Assembly (NCBI GenBank): GCA_012934845.2
Contig: WNNJ02002477.1
Span: 1 to 64,000 of the forward strand
Length of the DNA: 64,000 bases
Direction: 5' to 3'
Origin: Pomphorhynchus laevis
Taxonomy: Eukaryota; Acanthocephala; Palaeacanthocephala; Echinorhynchida; Pomphorhynchidae
Shown one piece after another: positions 31,159 to 43,100 of this stretch (the stretch's first letter is position 1; every line of letters starts with the position of its first letter). Under the pieces are notes generated by a model. The model saw nothing but the letters and a program-made list of their open reading frames with translations. It searched no databases and had not been told where the DNA came from. The position numbers were made by a program, and so were the translations under genes.

Positions 31159-32322
31159 TCATGTAATGAAATGTCTTGAGAGCTGTTTATAAAAAATCGA
31201 GTGGACACTGCGTAGCACAACCTGAAAATTTCGGATTATAAGATTTTCTTCACCTTCAATTCGACGTTCGGCCATCTCACGTTTGGCAGTAAACAACTGT
31301 TTTCTGTCCTCTGGAGATAAATCTTTCAAAAGACGAATACTCAAACCTCTTAGAAGATGACTGTTTCGTTGTATAAGTGAACTCATTACGGTGAAGGCAA
31401 GAACAACTTTGAGTAAACGAGGTCGACTATCTGATTCTCTTTTACCAAGGCGAAATAAATTTACTACACGCAAATCCTTTCGAACTGTGGCAGATCAGTT
31501 TCGCAAAGCACATGAGAGGATTGATTTAACTGCATTGACATCATGCTGAATACGTAAGTCATTGTTAACGGCAGATGACTCGATGAGGTTTGCAATAAGC
31601 ACACAGTAAGCCCTATCAGAGAGTGTGCGCAAAGAAAGGTTAGAATTAGAATGAACTCTCTTACTATTAGGAATGATATTCTGTTACGAAGATGGCAAGA
31701 TAGAAGTCAGCTGTAAATTTGGGCGGTGTGACGTAGGAACTGGCATTAGCTGAGCTAAATTTACAAGGGACCCAATACCACGTTGATTATCTGATGATAA
31801 CGTAGAAATGCAATGAGGGGTAGAGATGTAAATTAATTTATCTGATACGACCAAAGAAATACTGTGTTGCAAATGGTCAATGACAGTATCATCAGAAGAT
31901 TGAGCTGATTGATTGAGCAAAATTGAAGGATGTATAGTAATACCTGTAGAAGAGATGGGAGATTTGGCATTCTTAGAGGCAATCGAATGCTGAAGAATTG
32001 GGCATCGAGGTTGAAACTTATTACAAGACGAAGAGACATGTATGGACATCGATGCATTGCCAGATAGTTTCAATATATTTGTCTTGAGACTCTCTATTTC
32101 ACTCTTCATCGTATTTATCATCTTAGCAGAACAGTAGCCGCAGTAGAATTCGTTGTCCGCAAGGCAAGATGCCTGGGATTCTGAAGTCCAAATACTTACC
32201 CACGTGTGACAATCATTGTTTGAGCAAAGGACTTGTTGTTCAGATCCATTAGAAACATCTCTAACATCAGTGTTGGACGCGACATGGTTGGAAACTTGAG
32301 ACTTTTGTTTTTTCCGACCCAT
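31159..32322 (-). pseudogene. LINE A-4 ORF1 (Cys zinc finger + RRM-like), broken
   Basis: MGRKKQKSQ start at 32322. Four-Cys finger CSNNDCHTWV ... FYCGYC. Ser/Ile-rich linker; the first frame closes at 31684. The C-terminal RRM-like end (LFRLGKRESDSRPRLLKVV, NLIIRNFQVV) is in a separate open piece at 31473-31159. Two or more breaks separate them. Confidence 0.7.
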
Positions 32323-32330
32323 TTGTATAT

Positions 32331-32395
32331 AGTCGTTTGATTCGTGATAGTCGTTTGATTCGTGATAGTCGTTTGATTCGTGATTTGATTCGTTT
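32331..32395 (-). repeat. 18-bp tandem units in LINE A-4 5' UTR
   Basis: AGTCGTTTGATTCGTGAT three times exactly (32331-32384), then degenerate TTGATTCG/TTTGATTG units. Lies 9 bp upstream of the ORF1 ATG. Confidence 0.85.
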
Positions 32396-32699
32396 GATTG
32401 TTCTAAAAATCAATGAGGACTAAGAATCCGCGACCAGAAAGTAACTTTTCTGACTCCTGAGAGATGTGCAATCCTCTCTTGAAACAGCTGGGTATCGATG
32501 ATAAATCTCTCTTCTTTCTAAACGCGTCGCTTGACTTAAGTATATTGATTTATTTTGAACATATAAACGCCGATCAATGAAAACTGGAGATCAATGAGAA
32601 CTGTAATTAGTGTAAGAATTTTAATAGCCAAGACTTTTGTTTTAATGTCTAGATAAACTTAACTTTTGTTAAACGTCTATATTTAATGTTCTAGATATT

Positions 32700-33720
32700 T
32701 TTTTTGATTTCTGACATTTCTCATGTATGTGACCCTAATTGTTCCTTTGTAAGTATCAACTTCCATATCAAATATGAATATATTGGTATTAATTTTTGTG
32801 TTGTATATCATTCTCCATTCATGGTCACAGATTGTGATCTCCTAAAATCCAATTTTCAATCAGTATGCCTCTGTTTACATTTTATTCTCTTAGGATATTT
32901 TGATCTTCCACGTTCTAATTGGGAAGTTTCTCTATTTCATGATGGAAGCGCTGTTGTCCAGAAATTTCTGAATTATTTTCTGATGAGCTTCTGCTAATCT
33001 AACACGTTCAACAGTCGACTTGTTTCCCATCGAGAGTAGGCTCTATGCTATTAGTTGTTTACCAAACTGTTGATGACATAGTTAGTGTCGATTATCTTTC
33101 TCCTGTGAATATAGAAAATGTTTTAACTTCCTGTTAGTGTTACCCTCTCAGGTTTTTGACAACATATAGAGTATCAATGAGCACGATTTACGATTACCTT
33201 TTGTAATCTATAGCAAATCTCATTGCAAACTATAGATATGTCAGAAATCTTTGTTTTAGATTAAAAGCTTCAAATTGCGATAAATTTGAATCTGTAATCC
33301 TTAACGGGGTGAACCGCAATCCCACATTATTCTGGTTCTATGTTCGTCGTAGCAGAACGTTCAGAACTTAAATCTAAATTGTACACACATATGAAGGTCC
33401 ATTCTTAAGTAAAAAATGACATTATCGAAATTCTTGCTTCATAATTTTCATTACCATCGAATTTTTCACATTCACCATTCAATTCGCATGGCTGTTTAAT
33501 ACCACATAATTTCTATTTTCTTCCAATATCCACCGAGAAAGTTAAAGTGACTGTTGCTCGTGCCAAACCGTACAGTACTTCCGGCTTTGATGATATATCT
33601 TTAATTCTACTCAAGATCAAAAATTCAAGCAGAATAGTGAATACACAACGACTATTGGAATTACTACGAGCAGTTAACGCGGGAATCTTAAGAATTTGAT
33701 ATTTAATGGCATAATGTAAC
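32700..33720 (+). pseudogene. Old LINE fragment (endonuclease and RT start), CR1-like
   Basis: The endonuclease middle is readable at 32704-32997 (IGINFCVVYHSP, LLGYFDLPRSNW). A TSGFDDISLILLK-type RT start appears near 33540-33610. Many breaks; ends uncertain. 32396-32700 to its left shows nothing recognisable. Confidence 0.5.
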
Positions 33721-33933
33721 GGCAGGTGGATTTTTCAGGTAATAAGTTGATTACTACTACCATTCTCGACAACTTAGTGTTTTAACTTCTGATGATGTAC
33801 TGGGCGCGGGGGTACTCCCCCAATCCACAAGCCTAAAAATCTGATTATAATTAAACTTTCACAGCCTCAGGAAAGGCACAAATTGTTCAATATTTTTCTT
33901 GGTACTTTCGTAATCAATTAGACTAATCGAGTT

Positions 33934-34887
33934 GTGTTTGAATCGGTAAAATTATATGAAACGGAAATAAAAGTGTCTTTCGCAACTAGTGATCTGGCAA
34001 AGGAGTACGATCTATTTTTCAATTCCAATCTAAAGCATTTTGGCACTATTCAATTCAAGCCTATAGAGGCTTCACTGAAGATCAATCATATTCCTCCACA
34101 TCTAGAGGATAAGGATGTGGAATCTCTAAAAAAAGATCTTCAAACTCTCTACTTTCAGGCAAGTCATGAGTAAAAATGACTTTAATCTTTCGATAGCGTT
34201 CTGCTCCTCTGTAGACCAGGCGGAGGTTCTCGCTAATTCTACCTTCAATCCCTTTCTAGAGTACAATATAAAGTTTACAATACTAGATGCCGACGACCTC
34301 ACCTACCCCCACTGCAATGTGTGCCAATCAGTGGGGGCACTGAGGCTCTAATTGTTCTCGCAAAAAAAACGTGTGCAGTCTGCAGCCACGACTCCTTTGA
34401 AGGCCTAATGATGGGGGTTAAATGTGGAGCTCAACCCCTCTGATCCAATTGTGGTGGTGACCACCCAGCGTGGTCCCGTAAATGCTCTTTCTTTAAGAAA
34501 TACAGGAACAATTTTGCTCGTACAGCTCAATCCAAGCAAGATTCTGCAAGCTTTTCTACAGCGGACTCACGCATGTCCGATAAGAACATCCTCTACATTT
34601 TAGATTCCAACAAGAAATCAGTCATAAAACAAATGGAAGGGCTAGCGGCCGGTATTATGGCAGCATTATATTCCTCTCCTGCCGTTCCAGTGCAACGAGC
34701 CGTGCCTGAGTCCAAAAAGAGGGTGGCCTCGGCCCATGCAGTACCCCCTATCAAGATTGGCAAGCTTTTAAAGGATAAGGTCACGAGCGCCTCATCGGGA
34801 AATGAAGATAATGCGCGTGGGCAAGTTCCCACTCCGGTTAGCATTATTGGTGAAGTGGGGAACCCTTCTGCATCTAGTTCTGTCTAG
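33934..34887 (+). pseudogene. LINE C ORF1, gag-like with zinc knuckles
   Basis: Three frame segments: 33934-34173, 34166-34351 and 34573-34887. The middle has a Cys-rich region readable as CNVCQS, CAVCSHDSFEG and CGGDHPAWSRKC, i.e. CCHC-type knuckles usual in I, R1 and Jockey ORF1. The C-terminal part is Lys/Pro/Ser-rich. Two shifts at least. Encodes an RNA-binding nucleoprotein in its family. Confidence 0.65.
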
Positions 34888-34949
34888 GGTGGCAGCAATC
34901 CCATACAGCTGACCTAACACAATGCAGAGTATTCGTGAGCCTTTTTCAC

Positions 34950-37305
34950 TGAATATTCTTCAGTGGAATTCAGGAGGAGCTTCTGCCCTTAGACTTCTAT
35001 CTGGTAGAGATGTAGATGTTATAGTCCTTTTAGGAGACGCGGTCTATCTGTCTCCATCAGGACATTACTCGATTCATCTCTAAGCACATTTGTTCCCACT
35101 ATACTCCGTACATAACCCAGCCTCACTCCTCTTCATCTCGAGGACTCTTGACCTTAGTTAAATGCTCTTTAAAATCCTCCCTTCTTTTAAATTATTCTTG
35201 TCCAGCCCTTTCTTGTTTAGTAGTTTCACTCTGTAAGAACGGTAAACGCCTCAGTCTAGCCAATATCTACATCCGTCCAGGGAAAATTCACAAGAACCGT
35301 GACCTCTTGGATAGGATAATTGACAGCGGTTATGACATTGTAATAGGTGACTTCAACGACAGAACTGGTCGTTGGATTAATGCAGCACTCCGCAGAGCCA
35401 GGAACGGTTATCTTATTCATAAACCTCCTTCCCCCACCTTTCATTGCACATCAACGAATTCACTCCTCGATTTATTACTGATCCATGAGAGGTGGTTGTT
35501 AAAATCCTTCTGTACGGAGCAGTCGCGACAACATCTGTCCACCTCTCATGATCTAATTCGTTGGCAGATAGAAGAGGATACGCTGCTTCGAAGAAGATTC
35601 CACTTTGATCCGATCAGAGTGACCTTCTTTCAGTTAGCTATCCAACGCTTCCCCCGAATTGGCAATGAGAGTTTAACCGAATTTAATTCCTATCTATCTT
35701 CGCAAGCTACCGCATTGCTTTCGACAACCTATAAAGGTCGCATGTTCAGTCCCACTCCGACAAAACTCAAGACCTTAGCATATTTGCTCCGTCTCCCAAA
35801 TCTCTCTGCTTCTGCCAGGCAAGTTCTCTCGAAAGAATATAGGAGCACTAGGTATAGGTTCCAACTGGGTAAGGATAGGGCTTGCATCGCTTCCCTTAAT
35901 CCATCCCAGTCTTCCTTCTGGAAGATATTCAAGAAGGAAAAGTTTGTCTATTGGTGGGATAGAGCATTTGGTTGGATAGGTCATATAGGTCTTGATAAAG
36001 TTTTGGAGGAGTCATTATCCCTACATAATTATGTAGCCACTCAATCACCGCAACCAATCTCGCCTTGGGGAGACTTCAGGAGTAGGGACTTATCTGTCAC
36101 AGATATTCTCAACGCCTAAGGGCCTCTTCCGGACACTTCCAAATCCGTCACTCTACTCTCTTCTCGTGTCTGTCAGCTTTTGACAGTAGAACAAAGAAGG
36201 GAGGTGGCCGTCGCAATGCTAGTAGCCACCTATCATCTGATGTGGCCGGCATCAATATTAGTAGGTGGATTTTTATACCTAAAAAGTATCAAGTCTCTTG
36301 CTCTAAAGACCTGTGGCCCATTTCGATTCAAAATTCCCTCGTCTCTATCTACGAAAACGCGCTTGCGCGTAGAATCTGCGTTCATCTGAGTAGGCGTAAT
36401 TTAATCCCACCAGGTTTCCATGGATTGGTCAAAGGTCGCTCGGTCCATTCAGCGGTTGGTGAAGTGCATCGGTTTTGTCCGGAGAATAGTCATCAACTCG
36501 CTGTGGCTGTTTTCCTGGATTTTTCCACTGCATTTGACCGCATCTCCATTCCCTTTGTTATCTCTTCTTTCAGGTCCCTCGGGTTTCATGCGAGAATTGT
36601 TAAGAGAGTGGAGATACTGCTGTACACCAAGCGATTCTTTTATAAAGACGACCCTTATGCGCGTCAGTTCTACCCTATTACAGGTGTGCCTCAAGGCTCC
36701 CATCTCTCTCCTATCTGATTTCTTGCTGCCTCCATTGAACTCTTTAAAATATTTAAACGCGAACAACGTCTAGTGGTATACGCTGATGATACCACAGCCC
36801 TGTTTTCTGGACGCAGGTGTAAAGACGTAGTCTCGGACATCAGCCGTTTCTTTTTAAGGTTAAAAGACTAGTTACCCAAGTCCAATCTTATTTTAAACTC
36901 CGCCAAATCGCAGGTGGTTGTTTCCATGGCGCCCTTGCTACAAAACGAAAACTTAAGAGATTAGTACTCTCTGTCCTCTCCTCCATTTTAATTAATCAAC
37001 CCCTCCCTGTCTTCACAAGTCGAGTAAAATACATGGGGTTCATTGTTACGGTGAACTGGTCGGCGAAATCCGACTTGGATAGACTTAAACGTATCCTGAA
37101 GAGAACTGGGTGGGCCCTGAAACAGGCCCAGCATCTGTCATTAATAGGGAAAACCCAAGTGTGCCTCTGGGGCACCTGGGCTATCTCGGGATTAGTCTTC
37201 TTTTCTAGAGGACGTCCCCCAGAGCAAAGGCTAAGGTTTCTCAAGCTGCTCATCTCGCGTTTACCCAGCATAGTCCGCTCCGATTGGACTCTTTGGGGGG
37301 GGTGA
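34950..37305 (+). pseudogene. LINE C ORF2 (endonuclease-RT), broken
   Basis: Endonuclease remnant: LANIYIRPGK, VIGDFNDRTGRW, SLLDLLLIHE, STSHDLIRW (35148-36119 open). RT: WIFIPKKYQVS, ISIQNSLVSIYENALARR, FHGLVKGRSVHSAV, FLDFSTAFD, GVPQGSHLSP (36242-36718), then YADD at about 36778, and a C-terminal segment YMGFIVTVNWSAKSDLDRLK (37033-37305). About four to five breaks. The fingers region between 36119 and 36242 is out of frame. Confidence 0.7.
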
Positions 37306-37539
37306 ATGACCCCGGGTTTTTCATTCGAAGGGCGGCGTGTTGGATTGGCTGTGGGGCTCAGATTCCACTAAACCTGAGGCTATGATGGTAGAAGACATCA
37401 GCAGAAGAGTCAGGAAGTTGTTATGACTTGTTTGCTTTTCGTTTTCTTACTTAATTTAACTTATTTATCCATGTATTATTTTGCTTAAGAAAATCTTTAT
37501 TATTACTCAAGATCTTATCAAACTACTTGGCCTTTTTTC

Positions 37540-37925
37540 TTGTCGATATCTATCAGAATAGTCTTACCACTGGATGTGCACCCGACTTGTGGAAATCTGC
37601 AATTATTATTTCTGTTACAAAGAAAACTATTGCGACTTCTTGCAGTAATTTTACACCAATAAGCCTGAACAGTTCGATGTGCAAAGTTCTTAAAGATTAG
37701 TCGCTTATAGAATTTAGAGTCACTTAAACACTCATGTAGTTATATATAGCATCTTATCAGCACGGATTCCGTCACGGTATATCATGTCTGTCTAATTTAC
37801 GTACTGCTCGCGAAATGCGGACTGAGGTACTTAGTTTTTAGCAATTCAATTGATGTAATTTTTATTGATTTTTTGAGAGCCTTCGATCGAGTTCCACATG
37901 GAAGTTCGCTTAGCTTGCTGTCTCA
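37540..37925 (+). pseudogene. LINE RT fragment, plus strand
   Basis: Decayed CR1-like RT: CAPDLWKSAIII, NFTPISLNSSMCKVL, YQHGFRHGIS and LRAFDRVPHG in mixed frames. It meets an oppositely oriented RT fragment at a perfect hairpin (37934-37963). Confidence 0.55.
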
Positions 37926-38640
37926 TAATGGAGTTTTTTCGTTGCTGTGTAGCAACGAAAAAATCGCACTCTTCCATTCAGACGGTACCTCCATGCTATC
38001 CAGTGATGCCTGAAACAAGCTAGTGACCGAAGGAGCCAAATGTTGACACAACACCCTGAGTAGATGCGGATGAATATCATCAGGACCTGAAGAAGATGAG
38101 GACGACAAATGTGATAGCCTCTAAGCCACATCATCCACTTTGATTATAATGGGAGCACTAAAGCACGTAGGAAAACTGACTGTCTGAACACTATCTTCTA
38201 TGATCGAACTAGCATTGTGTAGGTCAAATGAATTAGCAAACTCATTAGCAACATCAGAAGGGGAATCATGCAACTTACCGTATGATGATAATCTAGTGAT
38301 TGCACAATAAGTACACGTACTTTGACGAACATATGAACAAAAGTGTTTGGGCAAGCTATTTAAAGATTGCACAATTTGGTCCTCATATTCCATACGTTTA
38401 TTAATTCTGAGGCGTTTGTATGCATTGCGAGCAAGTTTGAATTGAGCAATTAAATTAACTTTGTGTCCACACTTTCTAAACAAATTGTTGCATATTTTGA
38501 GAGCTTCACGTAGACTACTGTCAAACCACAGAGGCTTCTTATGATAAGTTTTACGTATTAATCTACGCGTAGCAAAATAATCAGATATACGAATTGGTAA
38601 ATCTCGATTGAGCGATAAGTAATCTAATTTCGATCAGTAA
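37926..38640 (-). pseudogene. LINE RT fragment, minus strand
   Basis: CR1-like pre-RT and RT start on the minus strand: ARNAYKRLRINKRMEYE (38483-38121), then SSGPDDIHPHLLRVL, VPSEWKSAIFSLLHSNEK (38108-37923). Head-to-tail inverted relative to the neighbour; both contain the WKSAI segment, so they are not simply two halves of one copy. Confidence 0.6.
37934..37963. repeat. Perfect 13-bp hairpin at an inverted LINE junction
   Basis: TTTTTTCGTTGCT, loop GTGT, AGCAACGAAAAAA. Confidence 0.85.
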
Positions 38641-38984
38641 TCTAATTTCGATGCCAATTAACGTGGCTAAAATAAATATTTAAAATAGAAGAGAATTTAA
38701 AAATGGCATATTTATGATTAATTGATTTTTAAGAATAAAGTGTGAGACCAAAAGGAGCGTACATGAGCTGGATAAAAATAAGTAAACCACTTACAATAAA
38801 AATTAAAGGTTTCTAAAAGGAAATATTTTTTGACTATTGAAAATTTCTGATAAAGATTATGTAAATATAATAGAAAAGTACAGTTTGAAAATCGCTATAT
38901 TAATATTTCATAACATTTGTTTTATGTAGTGTTTTGCTTTCCATAGATTCTAAGTAATTAAAGTAAAAGACATTAAAAAATTAT

Positions 38985-39438
38985 TTTAACGTGGCAAATG
39001 CGTGCCAGCGCACGCTTACATGACCACAACAAAACAAAAATGTAAATCATGTGTCGAGAAGGTGTGAACGGAGGAGGTGTTTGAATGTGATAAAGGAGGG
39101 AGCGCGGCGGACGTCGAGAGGGAGTTGATTCCAGGCGAGCGAGGCGGCGACGAGGAAGGATCGGAGACCGTAGTTGTTGGAGTAATTAGGAACGTGGAGT
39201 AAGAGGGAATTACGAAAACACAGCAATAGCGAGGTAGGGCGAGTGTCGTCTAAGAAAGGAAGGTTGATGAACGATGGGGAGCCGACAGCGATGAGACGAA
39301 AAGTAACGAGAAGAAGGCGGAGTTTGATGCGGATGTGGATGGTGGGCCAGGAGAGTTGGGCAAAATATGTGGATGTGTGGTCGAAGCGACGGAGACGAAA
39401 GAGCACTCAAACGGCAGAGTTGACATTAAGTGATAAAC
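38985..39438 (-). pseudogene. LINE B-6, 3' end
   Basis: C-terminal 119 codons of ORF2 (39406-39047: FRLRRFDHTSTYFAQLSWP ... YGLRSFLVAASLAWNQLP) with the 3' UTR and a perfect hairpin GCGTGC-GCTG-GCACGC at 39000-39015. Second group-B subfamily, with B-5 and B-7. 5'-truncated. Confidence 0.8.
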
Positions 39439-39439
39439 A

Positions 39440-40166
39440 CCGAATATCATTAAAAATGTTCAATGTCCAATATAATTGTCTAATTTTAATATAACAAACA
39501 GCAACAAATGAGCTACAAGTTCGTGTCGCTTGCGAAATATGATAAAAAACGTCAACAAATAGAATTCAATCAAAAAGAAGTAACAAATTCCGTCTCTCGG
39601 CTTCGACGGCTTTCTTGATAGCATCCCAAGATATACTACAAGAAATATTCAGGCACTTTAATGCATTCCACTCATTAATTACCCTGATTGCAAATCGATG
39701 GTGAACAGGAATAATATATAATATATAAATATATCAAATATGTTATTTTTTGTATAATATATTAATGTAATTTATAATATTTTTATATAATTGATATAAA
39801 TATATAAAACATCAATAAGTTTTTACGCGTCATGTGTCATAAATCAGTCGTTTAAAATGTCCAGCCTCATGAGTTCCTTCTAAAATAGCTTTTTAAATCT
39901 AACCGATAGCTTATCATACATTATTCTATTCATTGGATATTCTTTTAATTAATTCATTAAAATGCATTGACTTCGTTATTTTGTCGGGTTAAGGAAGCGT
40001 TAAACCTGGTAGCACGGTAATTCCTATGGTGGATTATTTTTTAAATTTTTTAAATTATTAATTAATTTTAAAAAATGTATAGTTTTTAAAGCCTTTAAAT
40101 TATAAGTAAACTTCGTTTAAGTGATTGGATAACTTGTAATAATTTTCAGATCATATTGTTAAAATA
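39440..40166 (+). promoter_or_regulatory. PSMA3 upstream region with splice acceptor near the ATG
   Basis: AT-rich, no gene. AATTTTCAG at 40141-40149 is a consensus 3' splice site only 17 nt before the PSMA3 ATG. It could be a trans-splice acceptor or the end of a 5'-UTR intron. No promoter motif is distinctive. (38641-38984 to the left is also empty.). Confidence 0.5.
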
Positions 40167-43100
40167 ATGACCTCATCAATTGGATCAGGGGTAAGTTTAA
40201 ACTTCGCAATTCACCAACTTGATATTAAACTAGCATTTGTTGCTCACAGTACGATCTCAGTGCTTCACAGTTTTCTCCAGATGGAAGAGTATTTCAAATT
40301 GAATATGCATGCAAGGCTGTTGAGAACAGCGGGTAAAGTTGAAACATCAATGTTGTATCGTTTACTTTCTGCTGCCAAATCTTTTCAGAACTGCAATCGG
40401 AATTAAGTGCAAAAATGGAGTCGTTTTTGCTGTGGAAAACGTAATCACATCAAGACTCTACGAACCAGATACAATTAATCGTACATTTACAATTGATCGA
40501 CATATCGGAATGGTAAGTTCAGCGATTAATGCTGGTGCACTATTTGATGATTGCACTTTTAAAGGCTGCGTGTGGCTTGCTCTCTGATTCGAAAGAGCTT
40601 TCAAAGATCGCTCGTGAGAATGCAATTTCTCTCCGTGAATTTACAGGAGAACAAACATCAGTAAAGGTAAACTTTGTATTCTTAATTACTCTAAATTGAA
40701 ATTTTAATTTTTAAATGTCTGATTTCGTTGTTTGTAAATTTTGAATTTTCAGACAATAAATCATCGATGGTTTCATCGATGTTATATTTGACTATAATAT
40801 CGATTTTTAGTTAGTTTATACCTGTAAATCATTAATATCTATCTTGACATATATATTTTCTTAATATAATTCCTTGGATTATGTGTCCAATTTTATGTTC
40901 TTTTTACTCAATTATAGTTTCTACTGATCTATTTGTAGTTGATCAGAATCTATCAGATTCTGATAGACTCTAGTTGGAAATCAGTTATCTGAATAATGAA
41001 ATAATACATTTTATTTAAATTGTCATCACGGTATTATGTGAATTCAATTTTGCGAAATTTTATATATTTTGAATTTCGATCACTGCTTTCGATCAATTGC
41101 TAATTATCTCTGATCTGTTCCTGGAATAAGTTTATAATTAAATATTCTATCGATATTTGTTTGTATTTATGTACTACAAAACATTTTGTGTAAATTCTAT
41201 ATATTTCAATTTAGAAATTGTAAATAATTTAGTAAATATGTATTTGATTGCGAATAAATTATGTTTATCTAAACACGATTGACATTCAGAGCTGACATAT
41301 TTTCCCATAAAATATAACTAAAAAATTGTTTTTTTTTGAATATCATCAAATGGACACATTTGATTATATTTTGGCAATCCCAAAAGCTTTTTGAACAAAT
41401 AATTTTGAGTGGGATAAATCTGGGCTATATCTCCTTGTAAGTTTTACAATTATATATAATATAATTGTATATGTAAGTATATAATGTCCTTATTAGCATT
41501 GCCAAATAAACATTCTGAGATTGTATTGAAACTTGTACAGACGACCGCGTTGATGCAATTTATTGAATGTTCCCATATTTCTATCATTATGTGTTGCTGT
41601 ATCCATGCATTTCGTAATACATGACATTATGTTCTCTTTGGAGTAATTTGTGCTTTAGTACGCCATTCTCAGAAACTAGGTACAAACAATACTGTACCCC
41701 ATCGGTGCCTTCATTTTTCTTTTCTCTTTGAATTCATTCATTTTACTCAAATAAAATTGTGATTGTCAGCTCCTAATTTCTCATCTGGATTTAGTTTTTT
41801 ATTTGCAAATAATATATTATTTTTTACCTTTTATTTTGTAAACCTTGTGATTGATGTTACGTTAATTTTAGAATCTGGCGAGACGAGTTGCCCTTTACGT
41901 TCATGTATACACTTTGTACGGCATGGCTCGACCATTTGGTTGTTCTATAATGATGGCATCATGCGAGAAGGACAAGCAACCACAGTTGTATATGATTGAT
42001 CCGTCTGGAGTATGCTATGGATATGAAGCATGTGCACTTGGTAAGGCTCAGCAAGCCGCTGAAACCGAAATTGAAAAGCTCAAAGTATGTAAAATTCAAT
42101 TTTTATATTAAAACGTTTTTTTGTTCGATTTGCTGATATTTAGTAGAATTAAGAATTTTTGCTTTAAAGAAATAAAAAAAACTTAAAGATAAAGAAATAA
42201 GAAACTAAATGTTTCTAACTTTTAAAAATCCTAAATGATATCTGGTAATTAATCATATCTACCCTTTTTTAGTATTAACATCTTATAAACATCATTTAAT
42301 GTAAATTCCTCGAAATTAAAAATTAATAAAAATAATGACATAATTGTAAATATTGGTTCGATTATTCGAACCAATATTGAATATTCGAATCAAATAAATT
42401 GAATTTCGTAAATTGAAATATGATTATCTACATAGATCCGGTACATTTCTCCTTCATATATGACAGATGAACAATGTTTTTTCTAAGATTAATTTTAAGA
42501 TCAATTTCTAAGATTATTATCTTTTTCTAAGAGATATTTCTCTTATTTCTATCGCCACAAATACTTCGTAAAGCCTTATCTTGGCAAGTTTTTAATTTCA
42601 TATGTTATTTAGAATCATATGAACGAATCATTTAGGTTTTAATTTTTCAATTAATTAATAGACGTTTAGGTTTTATGTAATTGACATTTAATTACTTTTA
42701 ATTACTGATTAAAATTTATATCAAAATCGCATTTGTTTAATTCGTTAACAAACAGTGTTTTTATGATATTCATTATGACATTCCTTCATATATGACAGAT
42801 GAACAATATTTTTTCTAAGATTAATTTTAAGATCAATTTCTTAGATTATTATTATTTTCTAAGAGCACCATTAAGAGATATATTGATCTTATTTCTATCG
42901 CCACAAATGCTTCGTTAAGCCTTATCCTGGCAAGTTTTTAATTTCATATGTTATTTAGAATCATATGAACGAATCATTTAGGTTTTAATTTTTTAATTAA
43001 TTAATAGACGTTTAGGTTTTATGTTAGATCACAGAAGTGATCCAGCGCGAACTATGCTCATGCGGACCTCAAAAAACGTTCACGTGGCCAGCCAGCTAAT

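Larger units (their letters stand above)
28170..32400 (-). mobile_element. LINE A-4 (CR1-like), full-length but degraded
   Basis: Minus-strand group-A element: 5' tandem repeats (32331-32395), ORF1 (32322 to 31159), ORF2 (about 31068 to 28300) and a 3' UTR. A (TA)n run has expanded inside ORF2. Clearly older than LINE A-1 and A-2. Confidence 0.75.
33840..37425 (+). mobile_element. LINE C (I/R1/Jockey-like), broken
   Basis: Different from all other LINEs here: ORF1 is gag-like with CCHC knuckles, ORF2 has an endonuclease with GDFNDR and an RT with VFLDFSTAFD and YADDTTALFSG. The 3' end is vague, near 37425. Confidence 0.7.

Noticed and set aside
39243-39494. Basic Arg/Lys-rich plus-strand frame
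   Set aside because: Antisense of LINE B-6 ORF2.
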